DNA of 64,000 nt from Trachythela sp. YZ-2020 (taxonomy: Eukaryota > Cnidaria > Anthozoa > Malacalcyonacea > Clavulariidae): positions 248,001-312,000 of the forward strand of contig JADLSH010000257.1 of assembly GCA_016169945.1 (NCBI GenBank), written 5' to 3'. Every line of letters starts with the position of its first letter. The stretch's first letter is position 1. This document shows, one piece after another, positions 18,880 through 30,464 of this stretch. The position numbers were made by a program, and so were the translations under genes. The notes under the pieces were generated by a model. That model was not told the origin of the DNA. It ran no database searches and worked only from the letters and a program-made list of their open reading frames with translations.

Positions 18880-21789
18880 TGTATGTGAGTTTGTATGCAT
18901 TTCATTTGGGACAGATAATCTCAACTGTTTTAGGGTAAAATGACCATGACGGACAACATGGCATATGTGCCAAAACACATATCCGAGACGAAATATCTAA
19001 AAATGACCACACCCAGAAACGGTATAGCTATATCTCCTGAACCATCAAAGATACAGACTTTCTGAAGTGCTGATAGTGTTTAAAGTGGTAACTTTTAGGG
19101 GTGCTCATTGGACAGTGAAATGTGCCTAGGTATAATATTTTACAAGAAAATGACTATGCACCATCCAAGGGCAACTTCTAATTATACATCACATAACTTC
19201 ATACACCTTAGAAAGGCTATATTTTCTTATTTCCTAAATATTTTTGTCATAGGATAAAAAATTATACTTATTTCAATATAGTACTAATAGATTTCATGAG
19301 GGTTGATAATGTTTTGTTGAGATATAATACAGTTCATTTCACTTACCACACGCCAAAACACGATTTCATCCATATTTTGCCGTTTTATTCGCTTTTTATC
19401 ACCGAGGTTCGCACATATTATCCACAAATTATACTTGAACATAATAATAGTTGACTAAAGAATAATTCAACCAAGTTTCGTCAGGTTTTGAAGTAGTACA
19501 GTGTATTTTATCTTCGATATCATAGAAGCGATGTCTTGCCCAATTATCGCCCAAGTGCAATGTCTCGCCGCTTCTCTGCGCGATTTATCACACTTTTTCG
19601 TCGTCAAATGTATTTAGATTACATTATCCATAATTTGATTGTAGAAAAGTTCCAATCGAAAAATTGATAACCTAACTGCTAGTCCGTGGCAATAAACGAC
19701 CCCAAGTATTTTATAAACATGAATAAAAAATATAGTGTTCAAAGTAATTTGAAATAGTACCACAGGGATCTGTACTTTCGCCGACCTTATTTAATATCCA
19801 CATTGACGACTTAGATGCTTGTGTTCCTGAAGAACATGAGGTCAGTACACACAAATATGCTGATGACTGTACACAAAGTGAATGTATCATGATGGGAAAG
19901 CGTAGCAACATGCAGGAAGTCTTAGACTCTGTTCAGAACTGGTCAGATACTAACAAAATGAAGTTGAATGTGAAGAAAACGAAAGATATGTGGATTTGTT
20001 TTGGGAAATCTATCCCACAGCCACCCAATCTGTACATCGCGGATAATATGATCGAAAGAGTAGATACATTCAAGTTGCTTGGTGTTGGCTGTCAAAGTAA
20101 TTTGAAATGGAATTCTCACATTAACGAAATTACCCGTAAAGGAAATAGAAGATTGCATTTTCTAAGGCAGTGTAGGAAGGCTCACCTTCCTACAGACGTT
20201 GGTCTTGCAACTTACTGCACCAAAATTCGACCCTTGCTTGAATATGCTGCACCGGTTTGGGATGGCCTACCTCTCTATTTAGTGAACGACCTTGAACGTA
20301 TTCAAAGGAGAAGTCTACGCATTATTGGTGTGCCGGACGACGCACTTCCTTCGCTTAGCGAAAGAAGAGAGAAACTACCTCTTCGAGAAATTGAGGCAAT
20401 TATTCGTGATACAAACCACCCCTGTCATCACCTTGTCCCTGTTGCATATAAACATGACTATTCTACTAGAATTAAAGAAAATAGTGCTAATGTAGGTTAC
20501 ATTATATCTAGAACTGAAAGACATAAATCATCTTTTATGCCTCGGGCAACTGACCTTTTTAACAACAAACTTTAAACTTTTATTCTAAATACAGTAGATA
20601 ATTCATAATTTTAGATTGATATTGTAAGTTTACTGTACTTTTCTACTTAAGGTGGATTATTATTATTAAAGCTCTATATTATAAATCACGCGCGAAATTT
20701 TTCACGAATGCTCGAAATTATAATTTGAGGCATAGAAAACCTTTGATATTTTGGTGCAAAAAGATATTGCAAGTTTCTGGTTTCTGTTTAGCTTAAGAAA
20801 ACCATAAAATACAATATTGCGCAGGAACTTACAAAATTGTTTATCAAATCCAACTATAGTTTCAAGTATTCGTGAGAACATTTAACCCCCCCCCCTGTCA
20901 TCTAGCTCACGCGGTGTTTTCGTGAAGATTGCAAATTACGTTGAACATTATATTTTTGATTCATGTTTATAAAATACTTGGGGTCGTTTATTGCCACGGA
21001 TTGGCAGTTAGGTTATCAATTTTTCTATTCGAACTTTTCTACAATCAAGTATTTCTGGATACTGTACTCTAGACGAAAAAGTGAGGTAAATCGGGCAGAG
21101 AAGCGGCAAGACATTGCACTGGCGCGATAATTGGGCAAAACATCGCTTCTTTGATATCGAAGATAAAATACACTGTACTACGTCAAAACCTGACGAAACT
21201 TGGTTGAATTATTCTTTAGTCAACTATCATTATGTTAATAATATATAATTTGTGGATAAATATGTGCGAGCCTCGGTGATAAAAAGCGAATAAAACGGCA
21301 AAATATGGCTGAAATCGTGTTTTGGCGTGGGGTAAGTAAAATAAACTGTATTGTATCTCAACTGGACAATATCAACCCTCATGAAATCTATTTGTATTAT
21401 ATTGAAATAAGTATAGTTTTTGATCCTTATATAGCCTTTCGAAGGTGTATGAAGTTATGTGATGTATAATTAGCAGATGCCCTTGGATGGTGCATAGTCA
21501 TTTTCTTGTAAAATACTATACCTAGACACATTTCACTCTCCAATGACCACCCCTAAAAGTGACCACTCTAAACACTATAAGCACTTCAGAAAGTCTGTAG
21601 CTTTCATGGTTCAGGAGATAGGGCTATGTCGATAGTGCCGTACGTTTCTGGGTGTGGTCATTTTCAGGCATTTCGTCCCGGATACGCGTTTTGGCACATA
21701 TTGGCATATGTTGTCCGCCATGGTCATTTTACACTAAAACAGTTGAGATTATCTGTCTTAAATGAAATGCATACGAACTCATATACATG
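18880..21789. mobile_element. 2.9-kb palindrome with ~850-bp arms
   Basis: 18880-19740 is inverted at about 20948-21789. The ends read TGTATGTGAGTTTGTATGC on the left and its diverged inverse on the right. Landmarks shared by both arms include CCAAAACAC, GACCACACCCAGAAACG, and CTTGGGGTCGTTTATTGCC at the inner edges. The spacer contains a LINE 3' fragment. Arms have no ORF; arm divergence of perhaps 5-8% (by eye) indicates an old element. Superfamily not assigned. Confidence 0.75.
19757..20670 (+). pseudogene. LINE RT 3' fragment inserted in palindrome spacer
   Basis: Begins mid-RT (VPQGSVLSP-equivalent near 19757, one base out of the main frame). It continues with a Y-A-D-D box (KYADDCTQSE), MKLNVKKTKDMWICF, FKLLGVGCQSNLKWN and YCTKIRPLLEYAAPVW, ending at TAA 20573. 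The 228-aa frame from 19889 is open. The tail has a short ATT run near 20650. Same LINE type as 16681. Confidence 0.85.
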
Positions 21790-21836
21790 TTTCACCCTCG
21801 ATTTTGTATACACGGGCATATGCGTGTATATTTCGG

Positions 21837-22075
21837 GCAAAAGTCGCAGTTAAAGAAAAACATGTAGCTGTGCCTGGATGATTTAAAATATGCGTAGTAA
21901 AGTATTCAAATGTTCAGTCATGCATTCGTGTTTTTATTGTTGTTATATGTAATCACGAATGCATGACTGAACATTTGAATACTTTAATACGCATATTTTA
22001 AATCATCCAGTCACAGCTACATGTTTTTCTTTAACTGTGATTTTTGCCCGATTTTTGCCCGAATTTCGCGATTCG
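21837..22075. mobile_element. Palindromic MITE (copy near-identical to 48171-48413)
   Basis: Arms containing AAACATGTAGCTGTG, GATGATTTAAAATATGCG and GTCATGCATTCGTG surround a short TTTTTATTGTTGT loop. The right flank TTTTTGCCCGATTTTTGCCCG is shared with the other copy. Confidence 0.85.
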
Positions 22076-22802
22076 TGTATTGAGCTCAATCCTAGGAATA
22101 TTTTTCAGCACTGGAGAACGATTTTGAGATGTTGAGATGAGCAAACCGACTTCTCTTTCAATTAATATAATGTCTTCTGTAATATAATTTATAGTGTTTG
22201 TTCACAATTGGTTTGTTTGCGGTTGCGTTCCTGAGTCCCCCAAGCACCACGAAAATTTTCCCGAAAAGGTCAAAATTGCCATGCTTGGAGGTCTTATCTC
22301 AGAAACTATTGAACTACATCAAAAAGGTCGAGGAACTAGTTATTAACTAACTATGCTTGGAGGTCTTATCTCAGAAACTATTGAACTACATCAAAAAGGT
22401 CGAGGAACTAGTTATTAACTAACTTTTTATGCTCTTTCCAAATCCATAAAGATCCCACAAATGATATAGGTACTTTAACATTTACCGACCAAGTTACTTT
22501 CAAATTTAACATGTTAACCATAGATATATAGGAGACAAAGGTCAATTTACCGACATTATTGTTGTTGCCTTTACTTATCGCCGCTTTTTTCCTTGTTTAT
22601 CTCATCTTTTGGCTTTTTACATTTTTTGTTAATATTAAACGCAAAACAAACGGTATGACGAAGTAAAGTAAAGTAAAGTAAAGCAAAGGAAAGGATTTGG
22701 AAAATTAAAGTCGTTTCATTTATCAGTTTTGTTTAAAAATAGAGCGCGGGAAAACATGTCTTTGAAATTCATAAGTCTCGAGAACAGTAGTGCAATTTCT
22801 TA
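22076..22802. other. Intergenic; 72-bp tandem duplication at 22281-22425
   Basis: ATGCTTGGAGGTCTTATCTC..GTTATTAACTAACT is present twice in tandem with almost no divergence. An AAGTA pentamer run lies near 22666. No gene seen. Confidence 0.7.
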
Positions 22803-23325
22803 CATCCTCACCTTAATCCTTATCCTAACCTATAAATCCTTGCCTTAATCCTAACCTTAATCCTAATCTCAACACTAATCCTATCCTTAATCCTAACCAT
22901 AATCCTAATATTTATCTTAATCCTAATATTAACCTTAATCCTAATCTTAATCCTTACCTTAATCCTAACCTCAATCCTAATCCTAACCGTAATCCTAACC
23001 TTAATCTTAACCTTAATCTTGACCTTAATCCTAACCTTAATCCTGATCCTAAACTTAATCCTAACCTTAATCTTAATCCTAACCTTAATTCTAACCTTAA
23101 TCCTAACGTTAATCCTAACCTTAATCCTAACTTTAGTCCTAACCTTAATCCTAACCTTAATCCTAACCTTAATCCTAACCTTTATCTTAACCTTAATCCT
23201 AACACTAATCCTAACCTTAATTCTAACCTTAAACCTAACCCAAACCCTAACCTTAACTTTAATCCTAGCTTTAGTCGCAACCTTAATATTAACCTTAATC
23301 TTAACTTTAATTCTCACATAATCAC
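22803..23325. repeat. (CCTTAATCCTAA)n telomere-like minisatellite
   Basis: About 520 bp of degenerate TTAACC/TTAATCC units (AACCTTAATCCTAACC...), a variant of the CCCTAA telomere theme. Long frames on either strand are artefacts. Confidence 0.9.
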
Positions 23326-25808
23326 TACCAATCACTACCGTAATAATCTAACTTTAATATATTATCCTAACTCTGTACCTGAAGAAGAGAACTGAGACAT
23401 AACTGCCAGTTACATCCTTCATTACAAAAATTTACATGAATTACATCCAGTTGTTTAATCAATCTTCTTGTCTATATGGTGTGTTTATTTGAGGACGGTG
23501 CTTATTCAAGGGTGACGCTCTTTAAAAATTATTCCATTTGTATCCGCCTCCATAATTCAATTGCTGTAAAATTAAGTATAGGTTATCATGCGATGGCGAG
23601 TACAATTAGGGATTAATAGTACGAGTGATGTTTGGAAATTTTGCCAAAATTGGACGAGCCGCCGGGGCTCAAACAGTTTGCAAACAGTTTGCATATAAAG
23701 TTTGCATATTTTCAAACAGTTTGCATATAAGTGGATTAAAAAGACTAATTTTCTTAAGGTTTTGTTTTGGATTCCCAAAATCTTTGCATATAAGCGACTT
23801 GCATATAACCGGCGGCGACTGTATATAATATGATGTGTTAACTATGTGTGCACAATTTATGCTAGGCAACGCGGTCTATGTTTGTTTGTGTTTGTGTTTG
23901 GTTTATTCTTTATGCATGTTTGTGGGAAATAACTATTAAATTTTAATCTTAATCTGTTTTGCTTTGTTGAAAACACACATAAAACACCACGTTTATTCAT
24001 TATTGCAAAGCTTTCGATTCGTAACCCGGAACTTCACAAGTGCTAGTAAAATAATTCAAGACATTTTTTTCAATTCACACATAGAAGTGGTGTATTACGT
24101 TTCCTGCTTTCGAAAAGGATTAAAAGAATATTTATTAAACTTATAGTTTTTCTGTATTTTTCTCTATTTCCTTCCATTGTTACTCTGTCATATTTAATTG
24201 TGGGTTATATTTATTCATTGAACATTCTATTTAATTCTAATGTTGTATACTTAATGGTAGTTTATATAATATCTGTAATATATTTTAAATATTGAATATA
24301 ATTATACGCCACTCCGGTTTTATCAGGTTGAAAATAGTAGCCCAAAATCTATAAGCCTTAATTAATTTTGGTTTCTCTTGCATGGGCGTCCTTGCCAGAG
24401 TATATTATATATACTGTTATTATAATGTGTGCATGTATGTTCTTCTGTGGCAAAATAAATTGACTTGACTAGATACAAAAACAAACTATACTGTCGCCAT
24501 GCAAACATAGTCAAACATACAAAGAGCTCATTATTAATATTGCATCATGCTCACGTGCTTGTGCACATAAATTTGAGACCAATTTTCTATAACAAATGCA
24601 TATATGACACTGACAGTAATAAAATTTTGTCACATTCGAAATGTCCTCATGTTCTGCGCGATTGTACTTCACGGGTCGGTAAGGAAAATTTTGTCAAACA
24701 AAAAAGTTTGCTTATGAGTTAGTAAACAATGTTTAATTAATGCAACGAAACTGCGACGTATGATAACACAAGCAGGTGGTAGCCACAAGAATCTTATTTC
24801 AGATGCACTGGGACGCACGCACTTTCATATACAAAGTCAAGCAGCTTCTTCGAACACTGTTGACAACTAACAGCCAGCCAGGAATAGTCTTTGGTCCCAA
24901 GTCCAGATCTAAGGTAAGTATATGACGAAACTAGAACATCAAAAGCCGTCTTTAAAGAAATAGTTAACTTCTTAATTCTTATTCTAATGCAAAGTTTAAT
25001 AGCTTATTAGAGCCTATTTAGACTTTTTGTAACTGATTTTGTAACCAGAACTCAGTTTCAGAAGAGTAAATTAAACATCAGAAATTAAAAAATTGGTTTT
25101 CAGCTAAAACGTCAATATAATTTAGCATTATATAACATTGTAAAATGTTAAAGGATAAAAAAAATGCACGTGTATATTAAGATTATATACTATCGTTCCA
25201 CTTGAGGAAATTCTTAATTTTAGGAAAAACGATTTCTATGAAACGTTCATTTATAAAGCATTATTTATATTTTCCCCAATTTTCATCTTGTTCGCATGTC
25301 ATAGTTAGCTAGGCATAGTGCAAACTCGCTAAGCTTGTCATTGATCAGTGTGCTCGACTTTTAAAGAACATCATTCACACAATATTTCTCGCCACTTTTG
25401 AACCCGAACTACTGTCGTATCCTAGGGGAATTCTTTTTCAGACCTAATGCCTTATGGATAAAAACATATTGCTTTATATGGCTGATTCATTGAATAAAGG
25501 TTGAATTGTTTAAAAAGGAATACTAAAAATGAAACTATAGCATTTTCTCGCATGATAAGGGAATGATGACCGTGTAAGGTTTTGTTGTAAAATTTGTTTT
25601 GTTAATTTGTACTGAAAATCCTGACCAATGGCGATGGCGTACTGGCAGTGGTTTCTCAGCTCAGAAATTGAAACATCAAAAGCCGTCTTTAAAGTCAAAG
25701 TTAGTTAATGCAATGTTCTTTTTCAGAACAATATAGATAAAACAGATTGCATGCACCCGCAAAACATAGAACCACTAATATATCCTTTTGCGAGTTGCGA
25801 CAGGCTGA
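23326..25808. other. Intergenic, with a probable LINE 3' UTR at 24000-24480
   Basis: 23670-23830 has repeated CAGTTTGCATATAA motifs. 24000-24480 resembles a LINE 3' end: short broken coding-like stretch, then an A+T-rich tail ending AAATAAATTGACTTGACTA. One exon candidate is listed separately. A CATCAAAAGCCGTCTTTAAAG motif occurs at about 24940 and 25676. No other gene seen. Confidence 0.4.
24804..24914 (+). other. Candidate isolated exon
   Basis: TTATTTCAG precedes and AAG|GTAAGTA follows an open 111-bp stretch starting ATGCACTGGGACG (MHWDARTFIYKVKQLL ... FGPKSRSK). Splice signals are good but no homologue is recognised and no partner exon is seen. Could be chance. Confidence 0.25.
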
Positions 25809-26222
25809 CAGGGACCGCGGAGCATTTTTTGGATTGGGGGGAGGCTAAAAATCTCCGAATGCGCAGTGATACTGGTGTTGATTGCTAAAGTAGTGAAGGC
25901 GCGGGACATTTAGGGGGTATGGGGGCATGCTCCCCCAGTGGCCTTACTGCCAAGACTGAATAAGAAAATAAAGTGCCTAATTTGATATCTAACACATTCA
26001 TACTTTTACAAAATCTGAAAAGTAGCGCCAAAAGTCCGACGATTCCCTGCTAGATTTAAATTAAGCATTAGACATAGCAGAGATAATAATATTTTCTTGA
26101 GTGTAACTTATTTATGGTTATGAAAAATTATAATGTTTTTAACTATGTGTATCCTACTGGAAATCACAATATGTAAGACAAATTATTAGGGAGGGCCCAG
26201 ACCCCCTGCTCCGCGGCCCCTG
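25809..26222. mobile_element. hAT-type MITE (CAGGGACCGCGGAGCA TIR)
   Basis: The left end CAGGGACCGCGGAGCA and right end TGCTCCGCGGCCCCTG are inverted. The flanks share GCTGA, a possible remnant of an 8-bp duplication. The interior has GGGGGCATGCTCCCCC, common in hAT-like MITEs. Confidence 0.6.
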
Positions 26223-26775
26223 GCTGAAGTGGTTCTTATAGAGAGCCTATGTTATGAATGTATGAAATTCGGGAAAACACCGGTTTTTTACTTGTTCCAA
26301 TTTCTACCACAAAAATAATTAGGGACCGGTCATAAAGTAAGGATTTCTCGCGAAAAATTTCCGTGGCGCATCGTCCATAACTCGACATGTACAAATTTCA
26401 TGGCCATTTCATTATTGAAAATGTTTAATGACCAACTGTATTCACACAGTATTACAGTATCTATATGTAATATATATATGTACGTATGTTGAACTGAGCA
26501 TTTGTGTCGTAGCCAGGGTGTTGACTTTGCGGGGAAGGCAAACCAAACATAGATTCCAAAACCGAACAGCAATGCCGCAGGAGTGCATGCTAGCAGGCCC
26601 GGGGGCATGCTCCCGGAGAAATGTTGAATTTCTAAGCTCTCTAGAACAGCATTTCTCGCATTCTGAGACCGGCTATGAAAAAGCCATTATTGTCGTTATT
26701 CCACACATTGCACACATTATAGGGGGGGGGGGGGCAGAGTCCACCTTGCCCCAGCCTCCCGTGCTTGGCTATGCC

Positions 26776-26926
26776 CGTAGCGTAGCCCGCCCGCCGATTT
26801 AGTCCTGCTATGCAAATTTGTTCGTGTTCATTGTCGGTGAAAACAATCAATTTCTAAAGAAATGAATAATGATAATGATTTGAAATTTTCATAGCGGGAC
26901 CAAATCGGCGGGCTGGCTACGCCACT
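26776..26926. mobile_element. Short palindromic MITE
   Basis: GTAGCGTAGCCCGCCCGCCG..TAGTCCTGCTATG is inverted at 26893-26926. A G12 run lies at 26722. DNA before it (26500-26640) repeats the GGGGGCATGCTCCC motif, suggesting another hAT remnant. Confidence 0.55.
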
Positions 26927-26929
26927 GCC

Positions 26930-27600
26930 CGCTATGCCACTGCTGATCGTCATCACAGCTTATAACATGTTAGTGATGGTGATTGTCAGGCATTTATAGG
27001 CAGGATAAAATTCCTAAGTGTGCCCTTTCTCTTAAATTAATGGATTGTTATATGAAATAGTAAGTTTATGTCAACAGGCGACTGGTTGTGTGAATTCAAA
27101 AATATTATAAGTTTAGCATTTCTTTTCTAAATTTCGTAATTGCAATAATAGTTTTTGTGGTGCAAATACAAATTTGTCAATTTTGTTTCATGGCCCATCC
27201 ATTTATTCATAGATTGGTCGATGGCCGCCACCAAAAATTGATGGAAAAATTTGGTGGCCCATCCATATTACCTACACTCCCTCCTAACAGTTACTTTCTG
27301 ACCGGTCCCTTCCTTCTGGTTTAGTGTTTACACTGATTATTGCTTTTTCCAAGCCACTGAAATTGAATATGAATTAAACTATATATATGATCCTCTTTGG
27401 CACTTTGCATGCGTACTCAAATTAGGTAATATACTATGTCTATGTAGCACCTCTAAAGTTCATTTATGAAGTAACGAGGAAAGCGCATGCGAATAAAAAT
27501 AACATGACGACATGAGGGTGACAGAGCCATTGGCATATGGACAGAGCACGTAAATGAAACGTTATTCTAACAGAAAATCTGTCTATTTTTTCAGATAGAC
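26930..27600. other. Intergenic upstream of the PAN/EGF gene
   Basis: No coding signal. TTTTTTCAG|ATAGACAGCACAATG at 27588 could be a 5'-UTR splice acceptor just before the start codon. Confidence 0.4.
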
Positions 27601-27606
27601 AGCACA

Positions 27607-29432
27607 ATGATTAGACTTTTCGTTGGAGCATTCTTTCTTAAAGCAGTAACTATATTTTGCTTTTCATTGGCCGCCGGCTATGCACAAAGTTCTGCCGATA
27701 CCAGCAGTTGCGGTGAGAAATTTTCAACGAGAATGGACGAACACGTCTTTCCTAAACACAGATTTAGGTCACGTGTTATTGAAAGCCAGCCAATCAGCAG
27801 ACCGCTTGAATGTTACGCCAACTGTATGAAGGACTGTCGTTGTCTTTCCTATAACATCTGTAATGGCGGTAAATTATGTGAACTGAATTCAGAAAAGAAG
27901 GATAACAATGTCTCTCTTTATGAGAAAAATGATGAATATGACTATCACGAATATGAATTTAGCAAACAGGTGCGTCTTTAGCCCGTTCTTTGTCCTACAA
28001 GGTTGTTAGTTACCTAATATGTCCCATTTTCCAAAATGAGTAGTTCTAAAATTTGAAGAATGGACAGTTCTCAAAATTGGAGCTTTAAGGAAGGACATTT
28101 TTAAGTACCGTAGTGGGGTATTTGCTTCTTAATTAGTGGGCTTTTTCTATTGCCCCTTCCACTGAAAGAAAAAAGGACTTGATACCCCAGTTGTCTTGGC
28201 CCTTTCACCAGATGTTATAAACGTTCAAAAATGATAACAAAACAATAATTCAATAATTTTGTTCTATTTATTAATGAACAGTGTAAACTGCGCACAAAAA
28301 TTTTCTTTGCTAATTCGTTCTCTAGTTCAGTCCCCACCCCACTTCCGTCTTGTACACTAATCAGTTATACACACTGCCACTGATATCAAAACAACGGGGG
28401 TTGGAGGCTAACATTTTTGCTCCTCAAAATATGGTTAAGTTCTTAATTAAAAAGTATGCACTGAGTATTTTTGTTATTCCAATTTTTTAATTCGGCGCCA
28501 GAAAGTGCAGGAAATGGATTTCTGAGCCTCCTGATCTCACCAAATCCGGCGCCCCTGCGCATAAATATCCCCTTAGACCCTTCCAATGACCCCTGGACCT
28601 AACCTGCAGTGCCGAGTGGCAGTTATGCATTTAACGGAGTCGGGATGAAAGACTCTATCAAAAATATGGAACAAAACACAAAAAATTAAAATTAACAAAA
28701 AATTGAGTTTGCGTTTGCGTTTGCGTTTGCGTTTGCGTTTGCGTTTGCGTTTGCGTTTGCGTTTGCGTTTGCGTTTGCGTTTGCGTTTGCGTTTGCGTTT
28801 GCGTTTGCGTTTGCGTTTGGGCTTGCGTTTGCGCTTGCGTTTGCGCTTGCGCTTTGTGCTCGTCCTCGTGCTTTGTGCTCGTGTTCGTGATTGTATTTGC
28901 TTGTGTGTTTTTCTGGTTTGTCTGTCTGTCGACAGGATAATTGAAAATCTATCAAACAGTCTATTAAGAGATAATGGCCGTTGGCCAAGGACAAATCGAA
29001 CAAATTTTGGTTCAATTTGAATGAGAAATTCATGACAAAAGTTTGTACTACATTTCTGGGCTTACCAGAACTCATGTGAATTATGCGTAATTATGCAATC
29101 TTCGAGTGCCCTCGAAGTTAGGATGTTTGTCACTCATGCAGCCCCTTAGCGACTAGCATACAGAAATACTGACTTCGCAATGGATGAAATTGACTAAAAG
29201 TAATTGTAAGAGTAAAGGAGTAAAGTAGCGGTAAAGTAATCATTACTTGCAAACGTATTTTCTCACTCCGTTTTCTTTACTTTAGTCACCCTCGGGAGAC
29301 TGTCTAGATCCGTGTTGTTCAACATCAAACACATGTTTACATGGCGGACGTTGCCAAGCCACTTGTATGAAAAACAGCAAAAGATTCAATTGTGATTGCC
29401 CGGAAGGTTACGCGGGAGACCGGTGTGAAATT
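27607..29432 (+). CDS. Secreted PAN/apple-domain plus EGF-like protein (two exons)
   Basis: Exon 1 (27607-27969) starts with a signal peptide (MIRLFVGAFFLKAVTIFCF, cleavage likely after AGYAQS). It continues as a PAN-type module with the expected cysteines: SCGEKF, CYANCMKDCRCLSYNIC, KLCELNSE. Exon 1 ends at KQ before GTGCGT. Exon 2 (about 29286-29432, acceptor TTTACTTTAG) has an EGF-like domain: CLHGGRCQATC ... FNCDCPEGYAGDRCEI, then TGA. Total about 170 aa, extracellular. PAN modules bind protein or carbohydrate ligands; the ligand is unknown. Short PAN+EGF proteins are common in cnidarians (general knowledge). The 1.3-kb intron holds a TTTGCG microsatellite. Further upstream non-coding exons are possible. 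Confidence 0.75.
28707..28855. repeat. (TTTGCG)n microsatellite in the PAN/EGF intron
   Basis: About 25 hexamer units, the last few diverged. Frames through it on both strands are artefacts. Confidence 0.95.
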
Positions 29433-30464
29433 TGACTCTTTGTCTTTTGAGTGGTTCCTATCTAATATATTCAATACAAGGTGCTGCATGACTTTCGCAC
29501 TGCATTCCTTTCCCACACAAACAAAAGAAGGATCGTTCTGGATACATCATTACACTGAGAATTTCATTTGATTCAGGTCAAGATATTATTACCGAATGAA
29601 AATGGAAGTTTCACACTTGTGTTCATTTTGAATACTTAACTTTTGCACAAATTCGTTCCAGTCCTTCCAGAGCCCCACTTCATATATATTAATTGTATGC
29701 AGAATTTGATGGGAATTGTGAGAATTTGGACTTTGCAGCTGAAAACTGACATTTTAAAGTTGAACATGTGTATTGACTCTGAACTGTACATTTTGTGTAC
29801 AACTGCACGTTAAGCGATATTATATAATAATCTGAGTTCGTTTTGTCTTTTTATTGGGCGAGAGCTATGACCTGTTAGAGGACGTGCGGACGCACGGATG
29901 ACTCTATTTCAGTGACGTCTATCTTTAAACAAATCACAGCCAGTGATCACAGCTCTCTCAGAAGCATCACGAACCAATGGCGTGTATAGGACATAGATCC
30001 CATCAAATGCCTTAATGTCGTGTAATTAAATCTGTCAAATCTCTTTACTATCTCACTTCAAAACACCAAAACGTTTCGATACGAGCTTAGTCGAGTTTTT
30101 TCAAATGTTATTTCATGTTATGACATCATTCGTGTATCTAAATATATAACTGAACATGCAGACGATGGCAAAATATTATCTACATGTTAATTAATCTGAC
30201 ACTTTGTTATATAATATACATTAAAAGTTTGTGAAATTCATGAATAATTAATGACTTTGCACCAGAGGGCAGTTGTATAAAAAATTAGTTAAAGTTAACT
30301 ATAGTTAGTGCGAAAGTTCACCAATCAGAATCGCGGGTAGTTTTATACAACCGGCCCCAGTTGTATTCACATGTATTCGGCTCATGCATTCACGCGAAAA
30401 TATTACGTCATGCTAAATATTCCCTATTTTGAGTGATATTATCGTGGCTTTCATCGAAGTGCCG
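29433..30464. other. 3' flank of the PAN/EGF gene; small MITE-like hairpin at 30270-30358
   Basis: GGGCAGTTGTATAAAA..TTAGTTAAAG is inverted as TAGTTTTATACAACCGGCCC, a short TIR element. The rest is non-coding. Confidence 0.45.

Noticed and set aside
22820..23335. 171-aa and 100-aa frames rich in KVRI or LTLI repeats
   Set aside because: Translations of the CCTTAATCCTAA minisatellite.
23572..23869. Overlapping frames around CAGTTTGCATATAA
   Set aside because: Short-repeat DNA read on both strands; no protein signal.
26428..26850. Frames around the G12 run and GGGGGCATGCTCCC
   Set aside because: They lie in hAT-type MITE remnants.
28692..29075. Arg/Leu and Ala/Asn repeat proteins
   Set aside because: Translations of the TTTGCG microsatellite in an intron.
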